Source: Flavobacterium kingsejongi
GTDB lineage: Bacteria > Bacteroidota > Bacteroidia > Flavobacteriales > Flavobacteriaceae
Length of the DNA stretch: 64,000 nt
Assembly (NCBI RefSeq): GCF_003076475.1
Contig: NZ_CP020919.1
Location: forward strand, 3,782,001 to 3,846,000
Reading direction: 5' to 3'
In this document: piece by piece, positions 18,860 through 27,288 of the stretch
Position numbering within the stretch: position 1 is the first letter of the stretch
Layout: the number at the start of each line of letters is the position of its first letter
The notes under the pieces: model-generated
Databases searched by the model: none
What the model was told of the DNA's origin: nothing
What the model saw: only the letters and a program-made list of their open reading frames with translations
Position numbers and translations under genes: made by a program

Positions 18860-19867
18860 ATGATCACTAAACAAAATGCAGTAATCTCTGCCCTAGGAGG
18901 TTACACCCCAGACACCATTCTGGACAATAAAATGCTTGAAAAAATGGTAGATACTTCCGACGAGTGGATTACCTCCCGAACCGGAATCAAAGAGCGTAGG
19001 ATTTTATCCGATAGCACACTTGCTACTTCTGATATGGCTGCTTTTGCTATCAAAAACTTACTGGATAATTCCGGTGTAGCCCCAGAAGAAATAGAATGCC
19101 TGATATTAGCCACATCCACACCCGATCATATCCTGACCCCGACTGCAAGTCTTGTCTGTGAAAAAGCAGGACTTAAAAATGCCTGGGGTTTTGATTTTAA
19201 TGCCGCTTGTAGCGGTTTCTTATTTGCATTATCTACCGGAGCTGCTTTTATTGAAAGCCGCCGACATAAAAAAGTGTTAGTCGTAGGTGCAGACCAGATG
19301 AGTGCCATTGTAAACTATGAAGACCGTAATACCTGCGTGCTTTTTGGTGATGGTGCCGGTGCAGTTTTATTAGAGCCTGCAAACGAAGGCGAAGGAGTGA
19401 TCGACAGTATTTTTAAAACAGATGGTAGTGGTACCCAATTCCTATCGGTTCCTGCAGGCGGATCATTATATCCGGCTTCTGAGGAAACTATAGCAGGGAA
19501 AAAACATTTTGTGCATCAGGATGGGAAAACAGTATTTAAGAATGCGATCAACGGAATGAGCAGTACCTCGAGTGCCATCATGGAACGAAATAACCTCGAT
19601 GCCGATGCTGTAGACTGGATCATTCCGCACCAGGCTAACCTGCGTATCATACAAGCCGTAAGCGACAGGTTAAAATTCCCTATCGAAAAGGTAAAGATAA
19701 ACATCCAGAAATACGGAAATACTACAGCAGCAACGATTCCGTTATGCCTGTGGGATTTTAAAGACGATTTCAAACCGGGAGAGAACATTGTACTCACCGC
19801 ATTTGGAGCCGGATTCACCTGGGGGAGTACCTACCTGAAATGGGGAACTTTGCGAAAAGCCAACTAA
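18860..19867 (+). CDS. 3-oxoacyl-ACP synthase III (FabH-like)
   Basis: A 335-residue thiolase-fold condensing enzyme with the Cys-His-Asn triad: Cys in FNAACSGFLFAL (about 115), His in IIPHQANLRI (about 256) and Asn in QKYGNTTAATIP (about 286). FabH-type enzymes start fatty-acid chains from acyl-CoA and malonyl-ACP. It is not beside plsX/rpmF, where Bacteroidota often keep a fabH copy, so it may be a second paralogue. It is followed after 80 bases by an acyl-CoA thioesterase, suggesting a shared lipid role. Whether the upstream B12 riboswitch affects it is open. Confidence 0.88.
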   Translation: MITKQNAVISALGGYTPDTILDNKMLEKMVDTSDEWITSRTGIKERRILSDSTLATSDMAAFAIKNLLDNSGVAPEEIECLILATSTPDHILTPTASLVCEKAGLKNAWGFDFNAACSGFLFALSTGAAFIESRRHKKVLVVGADQMSAIVNYEDRNTCVLFGDGAGAVLLEPANEGEGVIDSIFKTDGSGTQFLSVPAGGSLYPASEETIAGKKHFVHQDGKTVFKNAINGMSSTSSAIMERNNLDADAVDWIIPHQANLRIIQAVSDRLKFPIEKVKINIQKYGNTTAATIPLCLWDFKDDFKPGENIVLTAFGAGFTWGSTYLKWGTLRKAN

Positions 19868-19947
19868 AATAATACCCTTTTTGCAAACTGTTATTGCTTA
19901 TAGGCCATTCACCCTTATAGCAAATTACAATTATTAAGAAATTCAAA

Positions 19948-20334
19948 ATGACATTAGAAGAAAAAATAAATGCTGCCGAAACCCATATTTTTAAAGCAGT
20001 ATTCCCCAATACCACAAACCACTATGATACTTTATTCGGAGGTACAGCCATGCAGCTGATGGATGAAGTGGCTTTTATTACAGCTACCCGTTTCAGTCGC
20101 CAGCGTGTTGTAACCGTAAGCAGTGACCGTATTGATTTTAAAAAACCAATCCCTGCCGGGACTTTTGCCGAACTTATCGGGAAAGTAACCCATATCGGAA
20201 ATACCAGTATGCAGGTTCACGTAGAAATTTTTGTAGAAAAAATGTATTCTACCGAGCGCGAAAAAGCAATTACCGGCAACTTTACTTTTGTTGCGGTAAA
20301 TGAAAATAAAGAGCCTGTCTCGATTATCAAATAA
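19948..20334 (+). CDS. Hotdog-fold acyl-CoA thioesterase
   Basis: A 128-residue single-domain protein of the YciA/acyl-CoA hydrolase type. Family residues are clear: NTTNHYDTLFGGTAMQLMDE (about 23-42, with the active-site Asp/Glu) and SSDRIDFKKPIPAGT (about 61-75). It hydrolyses acyl-CoA to free acid and CoA in the cytoplasm. It follows the FabH-like gene in the same direction and ends in front of a strong terminator. Confidence 0.9.
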   Translation: MTLEEKINAAETHIFKAVFPNTTNHYDTLFGGTAMQLMDEVAFITATRFSRQRVVTVSSDRIDFKKPIPAGTFAELIGKVTHIGNTSMQVHVEIFVEKMYSTEREKAITGNFTFVAVNENKEPVSIIK

Positions 20335-20359
20335 GGTATTGCTTCAGCTCTTACAATGT

Positions 20360-20401
20360 AAAAGAGGCTATCTCACAAATCGTGAAATAGCCTCTTTTTT
20401 T
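20360..20401 (+). terminator. Rho-independent terminator after thioesterase gene
   Basis: AAAGAGGCTAT pairs with ATAGCCTCTTT around a short loop containing CTCACAAATCGTGAA and is followed by T-rich sequence. Confidence 0.85.
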
Positions 20402-20504
20402 GTTGATTAATATATGATATGTCATGGTTACAATCATACACTATAACAGAAGCTCCAGAACATCCCTAAAAAAACAGGAACTTCCTACAGCAATTAAATA
20501 CACG

Positions 20505-20840
20505 CCTATAGAAATTGAATCCACACCTACCGAAGCTTAATACACGCCTATAGAAATTGAATCCACACCTACCGAAGCTCAATACACGCCTATAGAAATT
20601 AAATACACACCTACCGAAACTCAATACACGCCTATAGAAATTGAATCCACACCTACCGAAGCTCAATACACGCCTATAGAAATTAAATACACACCTACCG
20701 AAACTCAATACACGCCTATAGAAATTAAATACACACCTACCGAAACTCAATACACGCCTATAGAAATTAAACACACACCTACCGAAGCTCAATACACGCC
20801 TACAGCAATTGAATCTACACCTATAGAAGCTCAATACACG
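20505..20840 (+). repeat. Tandem 42-bp repeat, eight units
   Basis: Eight adjacent 42-bp units start at 20505, 20547, 20589, 20631, 20673, 20715, 20757 and 20799, plus a degenerate partial unit. Each unit is two 21-bp halves, which gives a seven-residue period in protein. Units differ at few positions (GAATCC versus AAATAC; GCT versus ACT), consistent with recent slippage or unequal recombination. Confidence 0.93.
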
Positions 20841-20893
20841 CCTACAGCAAGTAGAGACACACCAACCGAAGAACGTTATAAATCGGTAGTATT

Positions 20894-22275
20894 GGGAGTA
20901 GTCGTTAGATTGTGTAAACGTAGAAATTGATTTTAATTTGATTTGAGATTTTAAGGCTTAGCCAAAAAACAACAGATCATTAAGTATAGAATTTAAAAGA
21001 ACTACATTTAAATAATTTAAAAAGAGCGGATTATGATCGAAGATGGTAAATTACCCAAAGATTTTGCAAAGCAATTTAAAAACAAAGAAGACTTCCATAC
21101 TTTTTTTCAAGACCTGTATAAACAAGGCATTGAACAGCTACTCCAGGGAGAATTGGATGCTCATCTGGGATATGAGAAGCATAATATTGACGGATACAAT
21201 ACAGGCAATAGCCGTAATGGTTCTTTCTCAAAGAATATAAAATCAGAGACTTTGGGCAATATGGTCCTGGCTATTCCCCGGGATAGAAATGGTGAATTCG
21301 AGCCTCAGGTCATCGGAAAAGGCCAATCGATGAGTGAAAAGATTGAAGATGCTATTTTAGGAATGTACAGTCGTGGAATGACCCGTAGTGATATTGTAGA
21401 ACAAGTTAAAGAAGTTTATGGGATATCAGTAAGTGAGTCCACGATTTCGACCATCTCTGATAGAATACTGGCTGATGTTGATTTATGGACTAAAAGGGCT
21501 TTAGAACCACAGTATCTGATTGTTTGGATGGATGCTGTGCATATGAAAGTAAGAACAGATGGGAAATATGAAAACCATGCAATTTACATTGTAATCGGAC
21601 TAAAAACAGATGGTAAGAAAGAAGTATTAGGAATGTGGCTAAATAAAGAAGAGTCGGCTTCATTTTGGATGACTGTACTCTCTGACATAAAATCTCGTGG
21701 AGTAAAGGATATTCTCATTGCCTGTACAGATAACCTTACCGGATTTACAAAAGCTATCAGAGGTGTTTTTCCAAATACAGAATCCCAGCTTTGCATTGTT
21801 CATCAAATAAGGAATAGCCTTAAGTTTGTAGTAGTTAAGGATAGAAAAGCATTTTGCAGTGCAATGAAAGAAGTATATACTGCAATAAATCAGGAAGAAG
21901 CCGTTTTAGCTCTGGCTGAATTTAAAAAAAACTGGGAAGCAAAATATAAATATGCCGTTTGCTCCTGGGAAAAGAATTGGGAAAATCTCATGCCTTTTTT
22001 GGCCTATCCTGCTGAAATCAGGAAAATAATGTACACCACAAATACAATAGAAAACTTAAACAGGGGAATTAGAAAATATACCAAAACAAAAGTGCAGTTC
22101 CCAGATGAAAAAAGCGTCAAGAAATCAGTCTATTTAGCAATACAAAATTGTGAAAAAAGCTGGATAAATGCAATACCAAGCTGGGGATTAATCATGAATC
22201 AGTTCTTGGTCATATTTGGAGAAAGGTGTAATATTAAACACTAAGAACTGTTTACACAAAATTTCGACCAGTCTC
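20894..22275 (+). mobile_element. Complete IS256-family insertion sequence
   Basis: Imperfect inverted repeats lie at 20894-20919 and 22250-22275; both contain TTGTGTAAAC at their inner ends and AGTCG/GGTCG nearer the tips. An exact 8-bp duplication GTAGTATT (20886-20893 and 22276-22283) flanks the element, as expected for IS256. Length is 1382 bp, with one intact transposase. It is inserted in the 3' end of the repeat gene. Confidence 0.95.
21033..22244 (+). CDS. IS256-family transposase
   Basis: A 403-residue mutator-type transposase. DDE residues are visible as D in WMDAVHMKV (about 168), D in ACTDNLTGF (about 233) and E in YTTNTIENLNRGIRKYT (about 340). The N-terminal LLQGELDAHLGYEKH is the common family opening. 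It is full length and uninterrupted, so probably functional. The stop lies 5 bases before the right inverted repeat. Confidence 0.97.
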   Translation: MIEDGKLPKDFAKQFKNKEDFHTFFQDLYKQGIEQLLQGELDAHLGYEKHNIDGYNTGNSRNGSFSKNIKSETLGNMVLAIPRDRNGEFEPQVIGKGQSMSEKIEDAILGMYSRGMTRSDIVEQVKEVYGISVSESTISTISDRILADVDLWTKRALEPQYLIVWMDAVHMKVRTDGKYENHAIYIVIGLKTDGKKEVLGMWLNKEESASFWMTVLSDIKSRGVKDILIACTDNLTGFTKAIRGVFPNTESQLCIVHQIRNSLKFVVVKDRKAFCSAMKEVYTAINQEEAVLALAEFKKNWEAKYKYAVCSWEKNWENLMPFLAYPAEIRKIMYTTNTIENLNRGIRKYTKTKVQFPDEKSVKKSVYLAIQNCEKSWINAIPSWGLIMNQFLVIFGERCNIKH

Positions 22276-22345
22276 GTAGTATTCTTACGAATCATTATGG
22301 CAGCAAAGTAGTAGCATTCCTTTTATAGATTATTGCTTATCCTCA

Positions 22346-23512
22346 TCAGATCGTGACCTGCTGTAATCGTACCGCCCTTTGTTCTAGTAAACTCCTGGTT
22401 CCTATCATTAGGAGCGAAAGAATCCCAAATCCCATTCCCGCCCAGGGTATCAGGCCTGTACTGTATTCCGCGATAATCCATCCGCCTACAGCAGTCCCAA
22501 CAGCGACACCCAAATTTCCAAACGAAGTGGCCAGGCTATTGGCAAACTCAAGCGCATCAGGCGCGGCAGAGATCATATAGGCCGAAGCATTCAGGAAGCA
22601 GGGTGCATACATAAATCCCCAAAAGGCCACTATAATAATTATACCTGTCGTTCCACCTCCGGAATATTGTAAAGCCATGGGTACCGCTAAGGTTCCTAAC
22701 AGAAAGATCGCCGTTGTTCCGGGAATACTCCACCCGAGCATCTTACCGGCAACACCATTGGAAATCACACCCATCACTCCAAACAAAAACAACATTATAC
22801 TGATCATTCCGGTATCCATCTGTTTCTCCTTTCCTAAATATTCTGCAAAATAACTGTAAGTGGAAAACCAGGCGGCAATCATAAAAAAGTTCATTGCCAC
22901 ACTCAGTAAGAATGTCGGCTTTTTCAAAATTTGCAACTGGCTGCCATAGGATTTCTTTTCCCGGACTGGCATTGGCGGCAATGCTTTCAATATCCCTAAC
23001 AGTGCTATCCCGCTTACTACAGCTTGCACTACAAAAGAAGCCTGCCAGCTAAATATTCCCGCAAGATAGGTCGCAATAGGCACTGTAGTGACCATAGCAA
23101 TGGCAATCCCACCCATTACAATACCCATCAATTGGTTTTCATGTTGCTTCTCTCCTTTTTCCACAGCTGCAGCAATGGCCGTCGCAATATAAACAGGCTG
23201 CAAAAAAGCAGGCAGTACCCGTACAACCATTAACAGCCAGAACGGAGGTGATAATGAGGATACAATTCCTGTAATCAGGAACAGGCTTATGGCCAAAAGC
23301 ATAATTTTACGGCGGTCAAAGCCTGAAGACAACAACGTCATAAAAGGCCCTGTCAGTGCAATGACCAAAGCAAAAGCACTTAATAATACCCCCGCTTTGT
23401 CAATTGTAATAGCATAATGTGCCGCGAGTTGGGGCAATATTCCGATAATACCAAATTCAGTACTAATGATGCCAATCATTCCAAGGCATCCGATATAAGC
23501 AGTCTTTTTCAT
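22346..23512 (-). CDS. MFS transporter (AraJ/efflux type)
   Basis: A 388-residue inner-membrane protein with about 12 hydrophobic segments. It has the N-terminal DHA1-type opening (GCLGMIGIISTEFGIIGILPQLA) and the motif-A region LLSSGFDRRKIMLLA between segments 2 and 3. The likely role is export of sugars or drugs; substrate unknown. It starts 6 bases after the serine hydrolase stop, so the two are probably co-transcribed, and a divergent HxlR regulator faces them. Confidence 0.87.
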   Translation of the reverse strand: MKKTAYIGCLGMIGIISTEFGIIGILPQLAAHYAITIDKAGVLLSAFALVIALTGPFMTLLSSGFDRRKIMLLAISLFLITGIVSSLSPPFWLLMVVRVLPAFLQPVYIATAIAAAVEKGEKQHENQLMGIVMGGIAIAMVTTVPIATYLAGIFSWQASFVVQAVVSGIALLGILKALPPMPVREKKSYGSQLQILKKPTFLLSVAMNFFMIAAWFSTYSYFAEYLGKEKQMDTGMISIMLFLFGVMGVISNGVAGKMLGWSIPGTTAIFLLGTLAVPMALQYSGGGTTGIIIIVAFWGFMYAPCFLNASAYMISAAPDALEFANSLATSFGNLGVAVGTAVGGWIIAEYSTGLIPWAGMGFGILSLLMIGTRSLLEQRAVRLQQVTI

Positions 23513-23518
23513 GTTGTT

Positions 23519-24787
23519 TTATTTTTTTAGGGTTTCGGAAGCCAGCGTGCTATAAATCATATTTTTAAAACGATACCCGAGATCCCAGTAGGACTCCGGC
23601 ATATATTCCTGTGTGAACACTAATCCGATTAATTTTTCTTTGGGATCCACCCAATAGTGGGTATTGAATGCACCGCCCCAATAGAAACTCCCAATCCCTA
23701 TACTGTGTAGGAATTTATTCTTTTCGGTAACCAGTGAAAAACCTAACCCGAATTGAAAATTTTCATCTTCTCCATTGATTTTCGTCCCGGGAGCCAATTG
23801 ATTGGTCAGCATCAGGGCAATAGTGCGGGAGCCGATCAATTGCTTTCCACCTACCTTTCCATTATTCAGGAACAATTGCAGGAAACGGGCATAATCTGTA
23901 GTGGTGGAACTGAGACCTGCTCCACCGGAGGCATAAACACCTTCCTGTAGCGGATAATTGAACGCATTCCCTTCATAAATAGGACTATTAACTGCTACAA
24001 AACCATTGGCGTTTTTCGTCATCAATGCCACTAGCCGGTTTGATTTTGTTTCAGGAATGCGAAAATAGGTATCGTGCATCGCTAAAGGTTCAAAAATCCG
24101 TTGCCGTAAAAAAGCTTCCAAAGGCATACCACTCCACACTTCGACCAGGTAACCCAACACATCGGTATTAAGGCCATAGGTAAAGGCAGCTCCAGGCTGG
24201 TGTAACAAAGGCTGTTGCCCCAGTTTCCGGATTTGATCTGCCAAAACTCCAGTACTTCCTATTCCGGTAGCAATCCCATTTTTAGCATAAATCGCACTCA
24301 TCCGTTCATCAATAGAAAAGACAGGATAGCTAATTCCCGAAGTATGCCGCAGCAAATCCCGAATGGTAATTTCCCTTTTTGCCGCTACTGTAGTGTAGGT
24401 ACTATCCCTTTTATTAAAATCAGCCAGGACCTGCGGATTTTTAAATTCCGGTATGTACTTGGAAACCGGTTCGTCCAGCAGAAATTTACCTTCTTCCCAC
24501 AATAGCATCGCTGCCAGGCTGGTGACCGCTTTTGTCTGGGAAGCAATCCGGAATATCGAATTCGTTTTCATAGGGACACTGCCGCTCGCATCAGCGGTAC
24601 CAAATGCTTTATTATAAATGGTTTTGCCGTCCTTTACCAGGAGTATAGTGATTCCGGAAACTGTTTGTTGCTGTAACAATGTTTCCGCTAAACGATCGAT
24701 ATTTTTAGCAGGTAAAGTGGAAGGCGCCTGTGCTGCAGCCTGAACACCCAACGCTGCAACAGCTGCTATAAATGAATATCTAAACAT
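23519..24787 (-). CDS. Serine hydrolase of the beta-lactamase class C family
   Basis: A 422-residue exported protein, signal peptide about 1-20. Penicillin-binding/AmpC-like motifs: SxxK as SQTK in IFRIASQTKAVTS (about 83), YxN as YGLN (about 204), and a C-terminal HSIGIGSFYWGG region where the KTG-like motif would be. Family members are esterases, D-aminopeptidases or transpeptidase-like enzymes; true beta-lactamase activity is not implied. It leads the leftward pair with the MFS gene and is divergent from HxlR. Confidence 0.85.
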   Translation of the reverse strand: MFRYSFIAAVAALGVQAAAQAPSTLPAKNIDRLAETLLQQQTVSGITILLVKDGKTIYNKAFGTADASGSVPMKTNSIFRIASQTKAVTSLAAMLLWEEGKFLLDEPVSKYIPEFKNPQVLADFNKRDSTYTTVAAKREITIRDLLRHTSGISYPVFSIDERMSAIYAKNGIATGIGSTGVLADQIRKLGQQPLLHQPGAAFTYGLNTDVLGYLVEVWSGMPLEAFLRQRIFEPLAMHDTYFRIPETKSNRLVALMTKNANGFVAVNSPIYEGNAFNYPLQEGVYASGGAGLSSTTTDYARFLQLFLNNGKVGGKQLIGSRTIALMLTNQLAPGTKINGEDENFQFGLGFSLVTEKNKFLHSIGIGSFYWGGAFNTHYWVDPKEKLIGLVFTQEYMPESYWDLGYRFKNMIYSTLASETLKK

Positions 24788-24840
24788 AATATTATTTTTA
24801 AAATTTGATGCGGCAAAATTAAATTGAAACTACTAATTTT

Positions 24841-24870
24841 GTATGCTATACGACCCAATGTATGATACTA
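24841..24870. promoter_or_regulatory. Possible HxlR operator in the divergent spacer
   Basis: Two near-palindromes, GTATGCTATAC (24841-24851) and GTATGATAC (24860-24868), lie between the divergent hydrolase/MFS genes and hxlR, close to a TAATTTTG promoter-like element (24834-24841). HxlR dimers bind such short palindromes. Confidence 0.4.
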
Positions 24871-24885
24871 ACAAAAATGTAAGTA

Positions 24886-25242
24886 ATGGCAGCCAGAAAG
24901 GAAAACTCCACCAATACCCAGAACCGAAAACACATCACCGATTGTAATCTTACCTATTCGGTATGCCTCGTTGGTGGACGATGGAAACTTTTAATTTTGT
25001 GTAAACTGGAAAAGGGCAAACTTCGTTTCGGAGAATTGCGCAAGGAAGTCGGCAACATTACCGAACGAATGCTGACCCTGCAACTCCGCGAATTAGAAGA
25101 AGATGGGATTGTAAAACGCACCGTATATGCAGAGGTACCTCCAAGGGTAGAATATGAACTTACAGATATTAGCAAAGAACTTATTCCAATCTGGAAACAG
25201 TTAAGCGAATGGGGAGGAAGGCATAAAGCACTCGAAAAATAA
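24886..25242 (+). CDS. HxlR-family transcriptional regulator
   Basis: A 118-residue winged-helix protein. The family signature is clear: CNLTYSVCLVGGRWKLLILC (about 24-43, with conserved Cys24 and GGRWK), then LRFGELRKEVGNITERMLTLQLRELEEDG and the C-terminal YELTDISKELIPIWKQLSEWG. Members sense redox or electrophilic stress, often through the N-terminal Cys. It is divergent from the serine hydrolase/MFS pair and probably controls it. Confidence 0.92.
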   Translation: MAARKENSTNTQNRKHITDCNLTYSVCLVGGRWKLLILCKLEKGKLRFGELRKEVGNITERMLTLQLRELEEDGIVKRTVYAEVPPRVEYELTDISKELIPIWKQLSEWGGRHKALEK

Positions 25243-25451
25243 GATTTTCCAAAAGGACCACAATCCATTTTACAATAACACAACAAAATACTTTAAACCT
25301 AAGGCCTCTAATTATTCCTATTTGGAATAAAATGGTGGAACTTATCGTTTTAATATTTATTTTTACGTAGCTAATATTAATTTCAGGCCGTTAGCCTTTT
25401 GTAAAAAGCACGGCATTGCCAATTCCGAACTGAGATTATAATTCCAACAGT

Positions 25452-26435
25452 ATGAAAAAAAGCTTTTCAATATTCTGGATACTCTACATGCTCTTTTTTG
25501 CAATCCCCTTCCCTATGATCCTTTATTATAGTATCAATTATAGCGAGGAGGTCTATTCCACCGACCGGTTGAGTTCTCCGGTGTTGAGCCTTATTCTTCT
25601 TGGAATTTCAATAATGCTTTGGGCCATCCTTTTGGTGCGGTATTTCAAAAAATGGGTACTTGCTACTTTCCGGTTAAAAGAAGATCTAAACAACATCCAA
25701 AAACGGGGACTCCTGAAAGAAGCAAGGGTGGTATCGGCCGTAAAAACAGGTGCTATAGTAGATCACAACACCGAATATGATGTGGTATTTTCATTTGAAA
25801 ACTTAGTCGGTACACCGATACAGGAAAAAATGATACTCGTGGACACGAAACCCGGATTACACCGTTATGTTGCTGGAAACAAACTAAAAATCAGGGTCGA
25901 TCAGGAGCTAAAATCATTCCCTTATATTACCGTAGATGGTGCTGCTATACATTACAATACAAAAAAAATAATACTGGCAATACTGGTATGGTTGCTCTTT
26001 GTGGTCTTTGTTGTGGGCTATTACATCTTTTCGTATAACTTTGAAAATGGCGGCACAGGATGGCGGTTTTTACAATTCTGGCACCCATTGGTGCTTTGCC
26101 CTATCATACTATTAAGCTATGGCTTCCTGCTCGCATTGATCTATAATCGGCTGGAAGGAAATCCTAAAAATATAAATGAACTAAAATACCGGGGAATACA
26201 AACTGACGCCAAACTGATTCGGGCCACACAGACCGGAATGTTGATCAATGACCAGCCTCAGGTTAAATTTGAATTTGAATTCCAGGACCTGCACGGCAAA
26301 ACACAACACGCAAGCCTGAAAAAAGTGATCAGCTTATTAAAAGTACACATCACGCAACAACCGAGCATTCGTATTTTTTACCTGAAAGAGAACCCGCAGA
26401 TTATTGCTTTCGCGGATGATTTTAAAACCCCTTAA
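25452..26435 (+). CDS. Unrecognised membrane protein with duplicated domain
   Basis: A 327-residue protein with four predicted membrane segments (about 7-27, 45-65, 175-195, 212-235). Each pair is followed by a similar soluble module of about 80 residues: EARVVSAVKTGAIVDHNTEY (from about 92) and DAKLIRATQTGMLINDQPQV (from about 253). This looks like an internal duplication of a two-TM plus beta-sheet unit resembling DUF3592-type proteins. Function unknown. It ends just upstream of, and in the same direction as, a lipoprotein gene. Confidence 0.65.
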   Translation: MKKSFSIFWILYMLFFAIPFPMILYYSINYSEEVYSTDRLSSPVLSLILLGISIMLWAILLVRYFKKWVLATFRLKEDLNNIQKRGLLKEARVVSAVKTGAIVDHNTEYDVVFSFENLVGTPIQEKMILVDTKPGLHRYVAGNKLKIRVDQELKSFPYITVDGAAIHYNTKKIILAILVWLLFVVFVVGYYIFSYNFENGGTGWRFLQFWHPLVLCPIILLSYGFLLALIYNRLEGNPKNINELKYRGIQTDAKLIRATQTGMLINDQPQVKFEFEFQDLHGKTQHASLKKVISLLKVHITQQPSIRIFYLKENPQIIAFADDFKTP

Positions 26436-26445
26436 TCCGCTGTGT

Positions 26446-27156
26446 ATGTCAATCCGATTTATTTTTAAGAGTATCGCCTGCATCCTGTTATTGGGATTTA
26501 GTTCCTGTGAAAGCATCAATAACAGCATCTCCGATACTTTCAAAGCACCTAATTCAAAAAAAGAATCCGAAAAGGCTACTCCGGACAAGCCAATACGGGC
26601 CAAGATGGCTACGCCACACAGCGCGACAGAACCAGTTGCTCCAATCAAAGAAACAGAAGCAATCGTAGAGACGAAAGCAGTACCCCCCAATTTCCTGATT
26701 GATAGCGATGCACTTGCCAAAGCAGAACAGGAATTAAAGACACTACCGGAATTTCGGGGCAAAACTATTTATGTGTACCAGTCGGTTCATTTTTTTGACG
26801 ACGGCAGAATTTCAATTAAAGTCCAAAATCCCGAAAATCCTGATTATGCAGATCAATATGATTACAGGAATGACCAATGGAATACGCCAAAACCGGTAAA
26901 AATCTACCTGCATGATAAACTTTCTGAGAACCTGGTTGCACTGGACAGAGTATCTTTTACAACTATTGCAAAAATCATTAGGGTCTATAATGAAAAAGCA
27001 AAAACGGTTGTGGGCGCGAAACCCGCTGATCATAGTTATGCCTACATTAGTAAAGGACGAATTAAATGGTATCCCTCTACTATTACAGGCGATCGGGAAT
27101 CCTATCAGATCCGGTTTAATGAAAATGGTACATTACAGCATTATGAACGGCTATAA
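26446..27156 (+). CDS. Unrecognised lipoprotein
   Basis: The ATG at 26446 gives 236 residues with a lipoprotein signal (lipobox LGFSSC, Cys about 20). An upstream in-frame ATG at 26404 would overlap the previous gene and spoil the signal. After the lipidated Cys comes a low-complexity linker rich in Lys, Glu, Pro and Thr (about 30-85), then a folded C-terminal domain (about 90-236; IYVYQSVHFFDDGRISIKVQ, YAYISKGRIKWYPSTITGD). The linker suggests the domain is held away from the membrane. Function unknown; it probably works with the membrane protein upstream. Confidence 0.7.
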   Translation: MSIRFIFKSIACILLLGFSSCESINNSISDTFKAPNSKKESEKATPDKPIRAKMATPHSATEPVAPIKETEAIVETKAVPPNFLIDSDALAKAEQELKTLPEFRGKTIYVYQSVHFFDDGRISIKVQNPENPDYADQYDYRNDQWNTPKPVKIYLHDKLSENLVALDRVSFTTIAKIIRVYNEKAKTVVGAKPADHSYAYISKGRIKWYPSTITGDRESYQIRFNENGTLQHYERL

Positions 27157-27240
27157 TTAAGTATAAAAGACTCTTTTAGCCTAACAATAACAACTTGTAG
27201 TTACTACAAACTGCTAAAGTGTGGTGTTGAACAAAATAGC

Positions 27241-27270
27241 AAAAGCCCGGAATGTTATCCCGGGCTTTTA
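27241..27270 (-). terminator. Terminator after GH3 gene
   Basis: AAAAGCCCGG pairs with CCGGGCTTTT around a short loop. On the minus strand it lies just after the GH3 stop. The symmetrical A/T flanks would also stop the rightward lipoprotein transcript. Confidence 0.82.
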
Positions 27271-27288
27271 ATACTATCGTTCTAATTT

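Larger units (their letters stand above)
20424..22311 (+). pseudogene. TPxE heptad-repeat protein gene, nonsense-mutated and split by IS256
   Basis: An ATG at 20424 opens a frame (MVTIIHYNRSSRTSLKKQE...) that runs through the 42-bp repeats. It encodes alternating heptads of the type TPIEIES and TPTEAQY. The first repeat has TAA at 20538-20540 where every other repeat has CAA. Otherwise the frame stays open to the IS256 left end at 20894. Removing the IS and one copy of its 8-bp duplication continues the frame ...TPTEERYKSVVFLRIIMAAK and a TAG at 22309-22311. So one gene suffered two lesions. I recognise no family. The product would be acidic, proline-rich, probably unstructured, without a signal peptide. 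Confidence 0.6.

Noticed and set aside
20466..20834. Minus-strand 122-residue frame rich in Cys, Arg, Tyr and Phe across the 42-bp repeats
   Set aside because: A 42-bp repeat keeps any stop-free frame open. The plus-strand frame has a start, non-repeat ends and is restored across the IS256 site, so the minus frame is a shadow.
20505..20840. Possible CRISPR array
   Set aside because: The 42-bp units are directly adjacent with no spacers and no cas genes are present.
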